From NCBI RefSeq assembly GCF_024189315.1, contig NZ_JAIZEO010000002.1, forward strand, positions 310,001 through 374,000: 64,000 bases of DNA, in the 5' to 3' direction. The notes below the pieces were generated by a model. It was not told where the DNA came from, did no database searches, and saw only the letters and a list, made by a program, of their open reading frames with translations. Below, one piece after another: positions 62,868 to 64,000 of this stretch. Position 1 is the first letter of the stretch, and each line of letters begins with the position of its first letter. A program made the position numbers and the translations under genes. Source of the DNA: Halobacillus sp. A5. GTDB lineage: Bacteria > Bacillota > Bacilli > Bacillales > Halobacillaceae.

Positions 62868-63010
62868 TAGTGCAGCTGTGAATATATCAAAAATACCTTT
62901 TTATTACTAATATTACCGTAAGATGTAGTTTCTGCTCTGCCGCATCTTGATTGTAAGTGGCATTTCCCTATGTGCCAATAATGTACATTTTTACTTTTTG
63001 CTTTTAATTG
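62868..63010. other. AT-rich spacer before the gbsR operators
   Basis: No gene is supported; together with the pseudogene it fills the 62.4-63.25 kb gap. The bases 62418-62582 likewise hold nothing I can name. Confidence 0.4.
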
Positions 63011-63017
63011 CGAAAAT

Positions 63018-63055
63018 CGTTAATTTTGTTAACAAAATATTTAACGTTTTTAACG
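63018..63055. promoter_or_regulatory. Operator-like palindromes upstream of gbsR
   Basis: A perfect 16-base palindrome ATTTTGTTAACAAAAT (63023-63038) is nested in CGTTAA (63018-63023) ... TTAACG (63041-63046), and a further TTAACG lies at 63050-63055. A related TTAACAAAATTAAT occurs at about 63211-63224, next to the gbsR ribosome site. Probably GbsR binding sites. Confidence 0.6.
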
Positions 63056-63250
63056 ATATTTACGATATCAGCTTAAAAAAATCTTGTCAAAGCAGAAAAA
63101 AATTTAATTTTAGCTCAACCTATGTCACGATAGGCGGGAGCACAGGTTTAAACTTTTTTATTTTTTGACAAGCTGAGATTATTCGTTAAGATAAGTTTGT
63201 AAAGAAAAAAATTAACAAAATTAATAAGTTTGGTTTGGAGGAGGTCGTAA

Positions 63251-63808
63251 ATGTCGAACCAACATGAAGACCAGGCAAGGGCTTCTATAGAGAATGCCAA
63301 GTCATTGGTTATTGATTCCATTGCTGAAACGATGGATTTGTATGGAGTAACCCGGAGTGCAGGTAATCTGTACGGAACCATGTATTTTGAAGAGGATATG
63401 ACTCTTGATGAAATGCGGGAGAAGCTTGGAATGAGCAAACCTAGTATGAGTACAGGTGTAAAGAAGCTTCAGGATTATAACATTGTTAAACAAACGTTCC
63501 GTAAGGGCACCCGCAGACAGACTTTCGTAGCAGAAAAAGATTTCTTTCAATTTTTCGCTAATTTTTTCTCAAAAATGTGGATAAGAGAAGCAAAAATTAA
63601 TTTAGGTGCGATTCATAAAGCGCAGCAGGAGCTTAATGAATTGATCGAGGATCCAGAAGTTGACGAGGTTTTAAAAAATGAGGCTGTCCTCATTGATCGT
63701 CAAATGGAAGCTTCTAAGCCTTATTATCACTGGCTTCAAAAATTAGTGTCCTCTATTGAAAGTGGAGAAATATTTGATGTTCTCCCTATAGAAGACGAAG
63801 AAAAATAG
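63251..63808 (+). CDS. gbsR: GbsR, repressor of choline/glycine betaine genes
   Basis: 185 aa with GGAGGAGG before ATG. MarR-like winged helix: ETMDLYGVTRSAGNLYGTMYFEEDMTLDEM (in part) near 20-50 and the recognition helix in LGMSKPSMSTGVKKLQDYNIV near 60; the C-terminal half is helical with a Tyr/Trp-rich end (KPYYHWLQKL). GbsR of B. subtilis senses choline and represses gbsAB and opuB. Here the neighbouring gbsA is only a remnant, so the targets may be the downstream membrane gene and itself. Confidence 0.92.
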   Translation: MSNQHEDQARASIENAKSLVIDSIAETMDLYGVTRSAGNLYGTMYFEEDMTLDEMREKLGMSKPSMSTGVKKLQDYNIVKQTFRKGTRRQTFVAEKDFFQFFANFFSKMWIREAKINLGAIHKAQQELNELIEDPEVDEVLKNEAVLIDRQMEASKPYYHWLQKLVSSIESGEIFDVLPIEDEEK

Positions 63809-63817
63809 AATAACACC

Positions 63818-63852
63818 TCTCCCAAAATAACTGTTGGTTATTTTTTGGGAGA
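63818..63852 (+). terminator. Hairpin between gbsR and the next gene
   Basis: TCTCCCAAAATAAC pairs with GTTATTTTTTGGGAGA, with a small internal bulge. It may end or attenuate the gbsR transcript. Confidence 0.7.
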
Positions 63853-63902
63853 CGTCCGCCTTTTATAAAATACAGAATATTCAGAAAACAGGAGTGAAGT
63901 CG

Positions 63903-64000
63903 ATGTCAGAAAAGTCTAATCACAGTCAGTCATTCTTAAAAAAGAATGCAACATCATTACTACTCGGTACTTTTGTCGCGATATTTTTGATTTACCTTTT
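63903..64000 (+). CDS. Membrane protein, N-terminal fragment
   Basis: Cut by the window edge after 32 residues. AGGAGTGAAG lies before ATG. A hydrophilic start (MSEKSNHSQSFLKKN) is followed by a membrane helix beginning ATSLLLGTFVAIFLIYL. Its position after gbsR suggests a choline or glycine betaine transporter, but the visible part is too short to prove this. Confidence 0.6.
   Translation, partial: MSEKSNHSQSFLKKNATSLLLGTFVAIFLIYL

Noticed and set aside
63903-64000. Calling the last gene opuD or opuA
   Set aside because: Only 32 residues are visible and no transporter motif is reached.

Overview
The window looks like a chromosomal segment of a moderately halophilic, endospore-forming Bacillaceae (Halobacillus/Pontibacillus-like). 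This is inferred from Bacillus-type genes (quinol oxidase qoxABCD, desaturase with DesKR, HemAT, SigL, GbsR), lysine and SAM-I riboswitches of Bacillus layout, strong AGGAGG ribosome binding sites, moderate GC, and unusually acidic exported proteins. I saw no rRNA, tRNA, CRISPR array, intact insertion sequence or prophage.

Layout. 1-2.5 kb: the end of ilvE, two small membrane proteins and a YuiD-like phosphatase relative. 2.6-9.3 kb (minus strand): an M20 peptidase/AbgT operon (two amidohydrolases, a carbamoylase-like hydrolase, an unusual multidomain regulator and an AbgT transporter) behind one promoter with a palindromic operator candidate. 9.8-11 kb: dapA under a lysine riboswitch. 11.4-15.6 kb: qoxABCD plus a truncated extra qoxD-like gene. 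16-25 kb: a TraB-family protein, DoxX, a SAM-I riboswitch with a betaine-homocysteine methyltransferase-like gene, a Cys/His-rich peptide, a lipoprotein with ComEC-type nuclease and HhH domains plus DUF3006, YihY, a small P-loop kinase and an M48 protease. 24.6-27.5 kb: des-desK-desR. 27.6-33 kb: a lactate-oxidase-like flavoprotein, a second methionine synthase behind an S-box-like but non-canonical leader, and a helical-repeat protein whose SEC-C tail lies in another frame. 33-37 kb: hemAT with a SigD promoter, and an EcsAB-type transporter.

37-42 kb: a poly-gamma-glutamate capsule operon capBCA-capD. 42.7-46.9 kb: murQ with a carbohydrate ABC importer that lacks its ATPase. 47-57.4 kb: glycogen metabolism glgBCD / glgA-glgP-GH13. 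57.4-62.3 kb: a 33-aa membrane peptide, NDH-2, sigL, purU and an EamA transporter. 62.4-64 kb: gbsR with operator-like palindromes, the start of a membrane protein, and the decayed end of a betaine aldehyde dehydrogenase gene (gbsA).

Themes. Methionine supply is controlled by two different RNA leaders, and one of the enzymes may take its methyl group from glycine betaine. Osmoprotection shows as GbsR beside a dead gbsA. Storage and surface polymers (glycogen, gamma-PGA) occupy about 15 kb. The best candidates for something undescribed are the non-canonical leader at 28927-29070, the M20/AbgT operon regulator, the secreted MBL-HhH protein and the split SEC-C gene.
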